From NCBI GenBank assembly GCA_041687095.1, contig JAWLCQ010000178.1, positions 1 to 9,651 of the forward strand: a stretch of DNA of 9,651 nt, written 5' to 3'. The DNA is from JAWLCQ01 sp041687095. GTDB taxonomy: Bacteria; Planctomycetota; Phycisphaerae; SM23-33. The notes beneath the pieces are model-generated. The model did no database searches. It worked only from the letters and a program-made list of their open reading frames with translations, and was not told the DNA's origin. Shown in pieces: positions 1-6,526 of the stretch (position 1 is its first letter; each line of letters opens with the position of its first letter). Position numbers and translations under genes: made by a program.

Positions 1-54
1 CGCTCCCGCCCCCGCCCGGGCTCGTCCCGGGGGAGCGAAGGTTTCTAAGCTAGC
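1..54 (-). repeat. 46-bp family repeat, copy A (inverted, diverged)
   Basis: Read on the minus strand, this copy starts GCTAGCTTAGAAACCTTCGC and continues into a GC-rich end with CCCGGG and GGGCGGGGGCG. It matches the two plus-strand copies at 155-200 and 231-276, with changes in the loop between the CCGG blocks. The window edge may cut it. Confidence 0.75.
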
Positions 55-96
55 CCGCGCCCTGCCCCCTCTCCTCCTGCCGTTTCTTCTTCTTTC

Positions 97-136
97 CGCG
101 CCCACCCGGCTTTACGCCGGTGGAGCGAAGCTTTGA
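97..136 (-). repeat. 46-bp family repeat, copy B (inverted, most diverged)
   Basis: On the minus strand it reads TCAAAGCTTCGCTCCACCGG and then GTAAAGCCGGGTGGGCGCG. It keeps the CTTCGCTCCACC core and the second CCGGG block of the family but has lost the GCTTAGAAACC start. It faces copy C and forms the left arm of the palindrome at 83-211. Confidence 0.55.
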
Positions 137-154
137 CGCCATCTGGGCCCGCCA

Positions 155-200
155 GTAGCTTAGAAACCTTCGCTCCACCCGGACAAGCCGGGCGGGGGCG
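155..200 (+). repeat. 46-bp family repeat, copy C
   Basis: It begins GTAGCTTAGAAACCTTCGCT and ends GCCGGGCGGGGGCG. It differs from copy D at a single base (GGACAAG here, GGGCAAG there). The element contains a small stem, CCCGG with CCGGG, around a five-base loop, similar in size to REP-type elements. It is followed by AGAAGAAGAAA, which pairs with the TTTCTTCTTCT at 83-93 upstream of copy B. Confidence 0.85.
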
Positions 201-230
201 AGAAGAAGAAATGAGACCGAAGCGTCGCCT

Positions 231-276
231 GTAGCTTAGAAACCTTCGCTCCACCCGGGCAAGCCGGGCGGGGGCG
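231..276 (+). repeat. 46-bp family repeat, copy D
   Basis: Near-identical to copy C (one mismatch in 46) and in the same orientation, starting 76 bases after it. The 30 bases between C and D are not repeated elsewhere in the window. Confidence 0.85.
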
Positions 277-368
277 GCAGGTGGGGGAGCGGAGTGCGCG
301 GGTCCTGCACGTCCAGAAGCGCCGAAATGTGATAAAGAGACAGCCCCGGGGGGAGAGGGGTTGCGCCC

Positions 369-385
369 GGTTCCTGGTTCCTGGT
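369..385. repeat. GGTTCCT heptamer repeat, short outlying block
   Basis: Two copies of GGTTCCT plus a partial third. They are the same heptamer as the main array at 463-532, from which they are separated by the REP-like element at 401-459. Confidence 0.7.
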
Positions 386-400
386 TTGCCTGCGCTTCGG

Positions 401-459
401 AAAAGGGGACAGGCACCTGCGCGGCGAACGGCGTGCCGCTCCGGAGCCCGTCCCCTTTT
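401..459. repeat. REP-like inverted-repeat element
   Basis: The ends are a perfect 10-bp inverted pair, AAAAGGGGAC (401-410) and GTCCCCTTTT (450-459). Next to them are imperfectly paired blocks (AGGCACC, GGAGCCC). Inside, GGCAC (412-416) can pair with GTGCC (433-437), or alternatively GCGGC (421-425) with GCCGC (435-439). The element is nested between two blocks of GGTTCCT heptamers. From memory, elements with AAAAGGGGACAGGCACC ends recur in planctomycete and other large bacterial genomes, where they resemble REP elements mobilised by Y1 (RAYT) transposases; I cannot verify that here. No transposase is present. Confidence 0.6.
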
Positions 460-462
460 CCC

Positions 463-532
463 GGTTCCTGGTTCCTGGTTCCTGGTTCCCGGCTCCCGAT
501 TCCCGGCTCCTGGTTCCTGGTTCCCGGTTCCT
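463..532. repeat. Tandem heptamer array, ten GGTTCCT-type units
   Basis: Ten consecutive 7-bp units read GGTTCCT three times, then GGTTCCC, GGCTCCC, GATTCCC, GGCTCCT, GGTTCCT, GGTTCCC and GGTTCCT. A degenerate tail then runs to the stop codon of the minus-strand gene at 543-545. The array lies wholly outside that reading frame. A 7-bp unit is not a multiple of three, so the array would read differently in successive units if translated. This suggests intergenic repeat DNA rather than protein. Confidence 0.85.
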
Positions 533-542
533 GTCCCGTTCC

Positions 543-3500
543 CTACTCCTGCCCGGTCTCGATCAGGATGTGGCGGAAGTCGTGGCGGTCGACGGGGACG
601 GTCAGCGTGCCGGCGGCGTCGTGGGTGATCGCCGGGGCGGCCGAGCCGTCCCAGACGACCTCGCGGGTCTTGGTCTTCGGATCGTACTTGCCCTGGACCT
701 TGGACTGGGCCTCGGTGTCGGTGACCTTCCACGCCTTGGGATCGCCGAGCCCGAGTTTGGCAGGGTCGAGGGCGACCTGGGCGTCGGCGGTCTCCCCGGT
801 GTTCACGACCGCCAGCAGCAGCTTGCCGGGCCGCTTCCACGCGGCGAGGTAGACGTCCTTGGAATCGCACTTGAGGCCGCTGTCGGGCACCCAGTAGCCG
901 ACGAACTCCACGTCGTCCTCGGTAATCCCGAAGGGGACGCGGCCGGCCTTGATGGACGCGGCGCGGTTGTACCCGTCGTTGCCGTACGGCAGCGCGTCGT
1001 GGAGGATGACCATGCCGATGTACGCCCGCCAGACCTTCTCGTAGCGGACGGGGTCCCAGGGGCCCTGGTACTCGGCCATGAAGTTGACGGCGACGCCCCA
1101 CTGCCCGGGGTAGTCGACGCGCATGCGCTCCAGGGTCCAAAAGTCCATGAAGTCCTTCTCCATGGACTCGTAGATGACGTAGTGCTCCCCGTCGTAGGCG
1201 ATGTCGGCGGGACCGACCCAGGGGAGGATCATGTTGTTGGTCATGTGCAGGACGATGTTGCCGCTCTTGCCCTGCTCCAGGAACGCCGCCCGGATCCGCA
1301 GGAAGTACTCCCGCGTGGAGAACATCTGGTAGGTCGGCTGCACGCGGCCGTCGGGTAGCGTGTACCCCCGGCCGGCCTTGAGGTTGTCGCAGACGACGGG
1401 GCGCATGTTGTCCACGTAGTACCCGTCGATGCCACAGGACTTCGCCCACTCGGCGTAGGAGTGGACCATGTAGTCCGTCAGGGTCTTGCCGTAGTACAGG
1501 CACTCGCTGATGCTGGTCCGCCACTCGTCCCCGAAGTACTTCATTTCGGGCACGAGGTTGGGGGGCAGGGTCTGGTGGATGAAGTAGGGCACGGCGAGCT
1601 TGTTCTGCTTGTGGAACTGCTCGACCATGGCCTTGGACTTCTCGACGTCGCGGGGGTAGGGGATGGCCTGCCAGATGGTGCTGCCCGAGCCCGCGAAGTC
1701 GTAGAACGTGTGCCCGCACCACCACTTCGACTCCCGCCAGCCCTTGTGCATCTGCTTCACCGGGCTCGCCTGAAAGGCGAAGGTGATCGTGCGGGGCGCG
1801 TCGATGGTGAACTCCTCGCTGATGAGGTTGAGCACGAGGTCCGTGCTGCGGTCCCCGTCGCGGCGGATCTCGATGGCGGGGGTGGTGTTGCTGGGCACCC
1901 AGCCCTGGTCGCTGTCGGCGAACCAGCACAGCCCGCCCTTGGTCGTCCCGATCCACAGGTACGGGATGAACGACCCGACGACCATGGGCTGGGAGGTGAC
2001 GGTCTTGCAGTCCCAGATGCTGCCCTGCCCCTCCTTGGGGAGGAACCCGTAGTAGTAGCCCGTGCGGATGCCTTCCCCGGCGGCGTGGACGTAGTCGGCG
2101 GCCTCGTGCGTGTAGGGCAGCACGACCCGCAGCGACTTGACCGTCATGGGCTTGTCGGGCGTGAGGGTCATGGTGACCTTGTACATCCCGTCGAACTCGA
2201 CCTGGACGTCGCTGGTGACGTTGAGGGACCCGATGCGCCCGTCGCTGCTCACGACGGTGCGGTGCTCGGTTTGGGAGACGACGCGGGGCTCGCCCGCGGC
2301 CGTCGCGACGCAGGTCTTCCCGTCGGGGGTCTCGGCGACGAGCTTGGCGGGGGCGGCGAGGATCTCCATGCCCTGCGTGGTCACGCGTGCGGGCAGTCCG
2401 CACGTCCCGAGCTGCATGCTCCGCCCCCACACCCCGAACGTGCCCTTCTCGTACGTCACGGGCGTCCAGGGCTCGATGACCCGCTCGATGTTCCCGTGCG
2501 GGGTGTTCCACCAGGGGAAGGACTTCTCGTGGTCCTTCTTCTCGACGGCCACGTCGCGGGTGAGGATCTCCTCCCCGTCGGCGTCCAGGCAGGTGAGTTC
2601 CACCTTGTAGGTCCCGTAGGGGAGGTCCCGGAGTTGCAGGGAGCCCTCGACGTAGGCGATCTCGTCGATCTTCATGCTCTCGGTGGCGAGTTCCGTGCCC
2701 TGGGCGTCCAGGATGCGGGCGCGGACGGCGGCGATGGCGGCGCGGGCGTCGTACTGGATGAAGTCGCCCATCACGCGGACGTAGTCGTGCACGGGGTTGA
2801 GGGCGGCGGTGAGCTTCACGACGTCCCCGAGGTCGTCCAGGGTCTCGGGCAGGTCCTTGCGGACGCCGTAGGCGTTGCTGGCCGCCCAGTCGAGGTAGGT
2901 GGTCTTCCCGTCGGCCGAGCTGACGGTGATGCGGAACTTGCCGGTGGGCTTCTCGGCGGCGGGCTCGAGGGCGAGTTGGGGCTGGATCCGCGTCGTCTCG
3001 CCCTTCTTCACCGCCACCACGCCGGTCTTCTCCACTCCGCTGTCGCTCACGTACCGCCAGGCGATCTTGTCATCCCCGGCGGATCCGAAGGCGGCGAGGT
3101 CGATCCCAAGCGTGCGTTCCTTCGGATCGCCCACGCCCAGCAGGTGCACGGCCGGGGCGTTCTTGGAGAGCACGAAGTGCGAGTGGGTCTCGTTGACGGC
3201 GAAGGTGCTGGTGCCCTCGAAGGAGTTCTGCTCCCAGGGGCGCTTGTAGTTGCGGGCGACGAGGCAGGTGAACTTGAACCCGTCGGTGAGGGGCTGGTCG
3301 AGGTAGATGCTCTGGCGGGGGATGGCGAGTTCCCACTCCCACTCGTTGTTCTCGGTGATGCGGTTCTTCGGCTCCCAGCCGGTCTCGTAGCCCATGCGGC
3401 TGTTGCCGACGGAGGGCAGGTGCAGCGTGTCGAGGCGTGCCCCCGCGTAGTTGCACAGGAACTGGACGAAGGAGATGAGGCCCGTCCCGGGGTCCTTGCC

Positions 3501-3896
3501 GCCGACGTCCAGCCAGATCTCGTAGCTGTCGTCGAAAACGACGTTGATGTCCCGTACGCGGCGGCGGAGGGACTGCTGCACCCGCTCCCCGGGGCGGAGG
3601 GGGGAGCGCATGGCGACGTAGAGGGTGTCCTCGTCCCAGGTGAACCAGAAGCGGGTCTGGCGGAGGGAGACGGCGTGGGAGGTGGTCTGCAGGGCGCGGA
3701 AGCTCACCGCCCCCTGCCACTCCTCGTCGTGGATCGTCCCATCGATCGTGGGCTTGGTATGGGCGTAAGGCACGACCACCGTGGGGCTCTTATAGCCGTC
3801 CGCCACCGACGGCCCGGCCGCCTTCGGGCTGCCCGCGCCCCAGCCCAGCGTGACCGCAAGCCCCAGCACCACCATCACAACAACGATCTGCCTCAT
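543..3896 (-). CDS. Secreted CBM9-like / DUF6067 (GH123-like) putative glycoside hydrolase
   Basis: A protein of 1117 residues that begins with a signal peptide (MRQ, then a hydrophobic run at about 4-19, likely cleaved near residue 21-22). Residues ~48-245 look like a CBM9/DOMON-type sugar-binding domain: PTIDGTIHDEEW at the start, FWFTWDEDTLYVAM in the middle, and EWEWELAIPRQSI near the end. Residues ~250-455 are probably beta-rich linker domains. From ~475 (EPWTPV, FGVWGRSMQL) the sequence resembles DUF6067, related to the GH123 N-terminal region. It continues into a barrel-like part with CGIDGYYVDN (821-830) and AYDGEHY (900-906); D829, D902 and E904 are candidate active-site acids. A small beta domain closes the protein. 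I chose ATG 3896 because AAGGAAGA sits 4 bases upstream and the signal peptide starts there; the frame stays open 26 codons further but that extension crosses the palindrome. Family and substrate are inferred. Confidence 0.8.
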   Translation of the reverse strand: MRQIVVVMVVLGLAVTLGWGAGSPKAAGPSVADGYKSPTVVVPYAHTKPTIDGTIHDEEWQGAVSFRALQTTSHAVSLRQTRFWFTWDEDTLYVAMRSPLRPGERVQQSLRRRVRDINVVFDDSYEIWLDVGGKDPGTGLISFVQFLCNYAGARLDTLHLPSVGNSRMGYETGWEPKNRITENNEWEWELAIPRQSIYLDQPLTDGFKFTCLVARNYKRPWEQNSFEGTSTFAVNETHSHFVLSKNAPAVHLLGVGDPKERTLGIDLAAFGSAGDDKIAWRYVSDSGVEKTGVVAVKKGETTRIQPQLALEPAAEKPTGKFRITVSSADGKTTYLDWAASNAYGVRKDLPETLDDLGDVVKLTAALNPVHDYVRVMGDFIQYDARAAIAAVRARILDAQGTELATESMKIDEIAYVEGSLQLRDLPYGTYKVELTCLDADGEEILTRDVAVEKKDHEKSFPWWNTPHGNIERVIEPWTPVTYEKGTFGVWGRSMQLGTCGLPARVTTQGMEILAAPAKLVAETPDGKTCVATAAGEPRVVSQTEHRTVVSSDGRIGSLNVTSDVQVEFDGMYKVTMTLTPDKPMTVKSLRVVLPYTHEAADYVHAAGEGIRTGYYYGFLPKEGQGSIWDCKTVTSQPMVVGSFIPYLWIGTTKGGLCWFADSDQGWVPSNTTPAIEIRRDGDRSTDLVLNLISEEFTIDAPRTITFAFQASPVKQMHKGWRESKWWCGHTFYDFAGSGSTIWQAIPYPRDVEKSKAMVEQFHKQNKLAVPYFIHQTLPPNLVPEMKYFGDEWRTSISECLYYGKTLTDYMVHSYAEWAKSCGIDGYYVDNMRPVVCDNLKAGRGYTLPDGRVQPTYQMFSTREYFLRIRAAFLEQGKSGNIVLHMTNNMILPWVGPADIAYDGEHYVIYESMEKDFMDFWTLERMRVDYPGQWGVAVNFMAEYQGPWDPVRYEKVWRAYIGMVILHDALPYGNDGYNRAASIKAGRVPFGITEDDVEFVGYWVPDSGLKCDSKDVYLAAWKRPGKLLLAVVNTGETADAQVALDPAKLGLGDPKAWKVTDTEAQSKVQGKYDPKTKTREVVWDGSAAPAITHDAAGTLTVPVDRHDFRHILIETGQE

Positions 3897-3932
3897 CCCA
3901 TCTTCCTTTCCAACCAACGCGAGACCTGTACC

Positions 3933-3955
3933 GCCCGTATCGGATCGATACGGGC
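3933..3955. promoter_or_regulatory. 23-bp inverted repeat, operator-like
   Basis: Perfect 9-bp arms, GCCCGTATC (3933-3941) and GATACGGGC (3947-3955), flank the 5-bp centre GGATC. The site is in the 126-bp gap between the two minus-strand glycosidase genes, 36 bp upstream of the start codon at 3896. There is no T-tract on either side, so a terminator is unlikely. Size and symmetry fit the binding site of a dimeric regulator (for example LacI, GntR or TetR type) or an RNA hairpin in the leader. No regulator gene is present in the window, and I see no convincing promoter elements next to it. Confidence 0.55.
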
Positions 3956-4022
3956 CGTCCATCCTATCAAACACGCAACCCCTGCGGAAGGTTCGTTGCC
4001 ATGGACGAATCTATGGACGCCG

Positions 4023-5420
4023 TTACGTCCCCGGCCGCTCCGCCGTCCGCACGATCGTCAGCTCCGCGGGGCGGAGATCCAGGTCCACGTTCTTGCCATC
4101 GGCAGGAATCGGCTCCCAGTCCGACACGGGCATCTCATCCTTAGTGGGCAGTTTCTCGGGGTAGACCCGCAGGCGTTCGAGGCGGCCGGTCGCGGGGAAC
4201 TGCAGAGCGGTGCGGATGGGGACGGAGCGGCGGTTGAGGACCGCCACCCGCCACGCCTTCCCGTCCGTTCCCGCCAGGGCCATCACGCCCTCGTTGTCGC
4301 TCTCGACGGCGTGCAGGCGCATCCCGCCCCGCAGGGTGTGCATGAGGGCGGTGTAGTAGTAGTAGATCGGGCGGGGCTTCCAGCCCTCCCACCGGAACCG
4401 CCACAGCCCGAAGCGCATGGGCCCGGTCTTGGTCCCGCAGTTGTAGTAGCTGTCGCAGATGCACCACAGGCACATTCCGTCGATCCCGTTGGCGAGGGCG
4501 GTGAGGACCTTGTCGGCGAGTTCGACCCCGCCGGCGAGGGAGCCGTTGAGGTCCTCCCCGTACCGCCCCGTCCCCGGGAAGAAGCCCCCGAACCCGGGCC
4601 CGGCGTTGTTGAACTCCCAGACGAGCAGCTCGCGGTCGCTCCCGAGGAGGTGGCGGAACTGCTGGGCCTCGGGGGCGACGCCCGGGTAGGCGTACTCGGG
4701 CTTGTCGTAGTACTCGGGGAAGTCGGGGTTGTAGTGGTGGTAGGAGTACTGCACGTCGACGGGGGCGAAGTCGCGGGCGGCGAGTTCGATGCGGTCACGG
4801 CGGATGGGGTGGCCCCAGACGGTGTCGGCGACGACGAGGCGGACCTGCGGGTACAGCCCGCGGCGGATCAGCTCCTCCTGCGTCCAGAGGTTCTTGGCGA
4901 CGTAGTCGCTCCACGGGGGGCGCTTGGCCATCGCCTCCTCGCCGAACACCGCACGGTAGATGTCCGACTGGTGGGCGTACATCGAATCGGGCTCGTTGAA
5001 CAGGCACACCCACGCGACGTTGTCGAGCCCCTCGACCCCGCGGAGGTGCTCGACGAGGTCGACGGCGGTCTTCTCCATCCCCTCCTTCATCATCTGCGCG
5101 TTGGTCCAGGGCGCCATGCAGACGTTGACCTTCGCCCCCGCAGCGCGGACGTTGTGGAGGTGGTCCACGAACTGCCGGAACGCCGGGAGCGTCCACTCAT
5201 AGGTGGCGGCGTCGAAGGAGGGATTGAACAGGTCGATGTTGGCGAAGACGCGGACGATGTCGGGCCTCAGGGCCTGGAGGCGGCGTTCGAACAGCTCCAG
5301 ATCCTTGGGGCCCACGCCCATGTCGCGGTTGGTCTCGTCGTAGATGTACGCATCGGCCTGTACGCCCAGACCGTAGTACGCACGGTGGCTGATGGGCGTG
5401 GGGGTGACCGTCAAAGACAT
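4023..5420 (-). CDS. Clan GH-A glycoside hydrolase, cytoplasmic, family unresolved
   Basis: A protein of 465 residues that reads as a (beta/alpha)8 glycosidase of the retaining GH-A clan. The likely acid/base is E143 in LFNEPDS after strand 4, and the likely nucleophile is E269 in LLVWEFNNAGPG at strand 7. Supporting residues fit the clan: R57 (IVRVF, strand 2), W105 (MAPWTN, strand 3), H228-H229-Y230 (strand 6) and W319 (MCLWCI, strand 8). Residues ~375-460 form a small beta domain. There is no signal peptide or membrane segment, so it should act in the cytoplasm, probably on imported oligosaccharides. The start is backed by AGAGGAAAGG seven bases before the ATG. It lies upstream of the secreted glycosidase-like gene on the same strand, 126 bp apart. 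GH5, GH39, GH30 and GH42 share these features, so no family is assigned. Confidence 0.82.
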   Translation of the reverse strand: MSLTVTPTPISHRAYYGLGVQADAYIYDETNRDMGVGPKDLELFERRLQALRPDIVRVFANIDLFNPSFDAATYEWTLPAFRQFVDHLHNVRAAGAKVNVCMAPWTNAQMMKEGMEKTAVDLVEHLRGVEGLDNVAWVCLFNEPDSMYAHQSDIYRAVFGEEAMAKRPPWSDYVAKNLWTQEELIRRGLYPQVRLVVADTVWGHPIRRDRIELAARDFAPVDVQYSYHHYNPDFPEYYDKPEYAYPGVAPEAQQFRHLLGSDRELLVWEFNNAGPGFGGFFPGTGRYGEDLNGSLAGGVELADKVLTALANGIDGMCLWCICDSYYNCGTKTGPMRFGLWRFRWEGWKPRPIYYYYTALMHTLRGGMRLHAVESDNEGVMALAGTDGKAWRVAVLNRRSVPIRTALQFPATGRLERLRVYPEKLPTKDEMPVSDWEPIPADGKNVDLDLRPAELTIVRTAERPGT

Positions 5421-5506
5421 GCGAAGCCCTTTCCTCTAGGTGATCGTCGCTCAGGAAAGGGGGAGAGTTACCCCCGTCCGCCGTCAAATGCAAGGCGGGG
5501 CGCAAG

Positions 5507-5534
5507 AAAAAAGCCCCGCGGTGCGGGGCTTTTT
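5507..5534 (-). terminator. Intrinsic terminator of tRNA-Leu
   Basis: Stem GCCCCGC/GCGGGGC (5513-5519 and 5523-5529) with a three-base loop. On the minus strand six T follow the stem. On the plus strand five T follow it, so it could work both ways. It starts directly after the 3' end of the tRNA and separates the tRNA transcript from the glycosidase genes. Confidence 0.9.
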
Positions 5535-5535
5535 A

Positions 5536-5619
5536 TGCGGCCGAAAGGAATCGAACCTTCACTCCCATAAGGGAACAGGCACCTGAAGCCTGCGCGTCTG
5601 CCAATTCCGCCACGGCCGC
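5536..5619 (-). tRNA. tRNA-Leu (anticodon CAG)
   Basis: An 84-nt cloverleaf on the minus strand. The acceptor arms GCGGCCG and CGGCCGC pair fully and are followed by discriminator A (5536). The D arm reads TGGCGGAATTGGCAGACGC, typical of leucine tRNAs. The anticodon stem CAGGC/GCCTG encloses loop TTCAGGT with anticodon CAG (plus-strand 5583-5585), which reads CUG. A class II variable arm with CCC/GGG pairing confirms the Leu type, and the T arm carries GGTTCGATTCC. The CCA end is not encoded. A promoter lies upstream and a terminator immediately downstream, so it is a single-gene transcription unit. Confidence 0.96.
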
Positions 5620-5635
5620 GGATGCGAGTCTTCAC

Positions 5636-5663
5636 AGTCTACCATCCCGGATCGGCAAGTCAA
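5636..5663 (-). promoter_or_regulatory. Sigma-70-type promoter of tRNA-Leu
   Basis: On the minus strand there is TTGACT (-35, 5658-5663), a 16-bp spacer and TAGACT (-10, 5636-5641). Transcription would start around 5628, about nine bases before the mature tRNA end at 5619. The position and the -35 match make this a good call. Confidence 0.7.
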
Positions 5664-5696
5664 CCCCCCCACCCGGTTCGCGCAAAGATTTTCCGG

Positions 5697-5724
5697 TTGC
5701 CCGCAGACTGGGCAGAGCCATACT
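5697..5724 (+). promoter_or_regulatory. Possible promoter of the L,D-transpeptidase gene
   Basis: TTGCCC (5697-5702), a 16-bp spacer and CATACT (5719-5724), each four of six to the sigma-70 consensus. The leader to the ATG at 5744 would be short, about 13 bases. The element is divergent from the tRNA promoter. Matches this weak occur by chance. Confidence 0.3.
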
Positions 5725-5743
5725 GGCCGGACAGGAATGGACC

Positions 5744-6490
5744 ATGGGCGATCGGATCAGGGGTAATACCGTGCCTCGACGCTGCGTCAGACTTCTCATC
5801 GTTGCTCTCGCACTGCTCGTGCTCGCCTTGCCCCCCGTCCGCCGCTACGCCGGGTGGGCGTGGCGAAGGGCCGTGGGCGGATACTCGATTGCACAGCGCC
5901 TCGATCAGTATGGACCGGCCGTGCGAAAGCGATTGGGCGAGTCCTTTCGGCGAGCGGGTCTGCCGTACCCCCCGCGCGAAGTGGCGCTGATCGGGATCAA
6001 GGACCGCAAGGTCCTGGAGGTCTGGGCGCGCGGGGACGCTGGGCCATTCGTCTGGGTGCGGGATTACCCCATCCTCGCCGCCAGCGGACAGCTCGGCCCC
6101 AAGCTCCGCCAGGGCGATCGCCAGGTGCCCGAGGGCCTGTACCGCGTCGAGTCGCTGCACCCCAACAGCCTGTTCCACCTTGCCCTGCGGGTGAACTACC
6201 CGAACGACTTCGACCGCCGCCAGGCCGCCACGGACGGCCGGGCGGACCTGGGCGGAAACATCATGATCCACGGGAGCAACGGGTCCGTCGGTTGCCTCGC
6301 CATGGGCGACGCCGCCGCGGAGGACCTCTTTGTCCTCGTCGCGGACACCGGGCTGGATCGTACGCGGTTGATCCTGACCCCCGTGGACTTCCGCACCACC
6401 GCTCTGCCCCCCGACACCCCCGCCCTGCCCGCGTGGACGCAGGAGCTGTACGACGATATCCGAGCCTCCTTGATTCCGTTCCGGCGGTGA
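5744..6490 (+). CDS. Membrane-anchored YafK-type L,D-transpeptidase (YkuD domain)
   Basis: A 248-residue protein with one N-terminal membrane segment (~14-31) preceded by arginines, so the catalytic part should face the periplasm. The YkuD-type active site is at 173-184 and after: IMIHGSNGSVGCLAMGD, with H176, S181, G183 and catalytic C184. This short HG-x-N-xS-x-GC spacing is that of the YafK/ErfK-like subgroup, which makes or cuts 3-3 cross-links or lipoprotein links in peptidoglycan; the exact reaction here is inferred. The ATG at 5744 follows AGGAA at six bases. GTG 5771, with AGGGG upstream, is an alternative start that would still keep the membrane segment. The sulfatase gene begins 36 bp downstream on the same strand and may be co-transcribed. 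Confidence 0.85.
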   Translation: MGDRIRGNTVPRRCVRLLIVALALLVLALPPVRRYAGWAWRRAVGGYSIAQRLDQYGPAVRKRLGESFRRAGLPYPPREVALIGIKDRKVLEVWARGDAGPFVWVRDYPILAASGQLGPKLRQGDRQVPEGLYRVESLHPNSLFHLALRVNYPNDFDRRQAATDGRADLGGNIMIHGSNGSVGCLAMGDAAAEDLFVLVADTGLDRTRLILTPVDFRTTALPPDTPALPAWTQELYDDIRASLIPFRR

Positions 6491-6526
6491 TGCATGCTGT
6501 ATGTGCACACAAAGGAGACCCCTGCC

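Larger units (their letters stand above)
83..211. repeat. Long imperfect palindrome built from repeat copies B and C
   Basis: The outer arms are a perfect 11-bp match: TTTCTTCTTCT at 83-93 against AGAAGAAGAAA at 201-211. Inside them, copy B (97-136) and copy C (155-200) face each other and pair imperfectly, including GGTGGAGCGAAG with CTTCGCTCCACC, leaving a centre of about 20 bases. The shape resembles a small non-autonomous inverted-repeat element or a REP doublet (BIME-like). No transposase gene lies in the window. It sits about 330 bp downstream of the minus-strand gene ending at 543, so it could form a hairpin in read-through RNA. Confidence 0.6.
1..542. other. Repeat-rich intergenic region without a credible gene
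   Basis: No reading frame here looks like a real protein. The open frames are kept open by GC-rich repeats and translate into low-complexity Pro/Arg/Gly text, including a recurring PGGAKVSKL peptide that simply reflects a repeated DNA element. The region holds four copies of a ~46-bp repeat (1-276), a REP-like hairpin element (401-459) and GGTTCCT heptamers on both sides of it. Positions 277-368 show no structure I recognise. I see no intrinsic terminator with a T-tract for the minus-strand gene that ends at 543. Confidence 0.75.

Noticed and set aside
155..276. CRISPR-like arrangement: two 46-bp repeats with a 30-bp spacer
   Set aside because: Only two direct copies exist, the other two copies are inverted and diverged, and no cas gene is nearby. 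A REP-type or mobile repeat family fits better.
45..2511. Long open frames on the minus and plus strands overlapping the first gene (for example 160-2511 and 1461-5570)
   Set aside because: They are high-GC shadow frames with Arg/Pro- or Gly/Val-rich, domain-free translations, and they lie opposite or out of frame with genes that show signal peptides, motifs and ribosome sites.
3897..3974. N-terminal extension of 26 codons on the secreted glycosidase-like protein
   Set aside because: The extension reads through the palindrome, has no good ribosome site, and would bury the signal peptide that starts cleanly at 3896.
5459..5475. GGGGG/CCCCC inverted repeat upstream of the GH-A gene as an operator
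   Set aside because: Low-complexity arms of five bases are expected often in DNA of this composition. No -35/-10 pair could be matched around it either.
5571..5586. Similarity of ACAGGCACCTG in the tRNA to the REP-like element at 406-419
   Set aside because: The match is only about 11 bases and in the tRNA it is explained by the anticodon stem-loop. It is probably coincidence.
5536..5619. tRNA-Leu as an integration site of a mobile island
   Set aside because: No integrase and no second copy of the tRNA 3' end is visible in the window, and the tRNA is complete with its own promoter and terminator.
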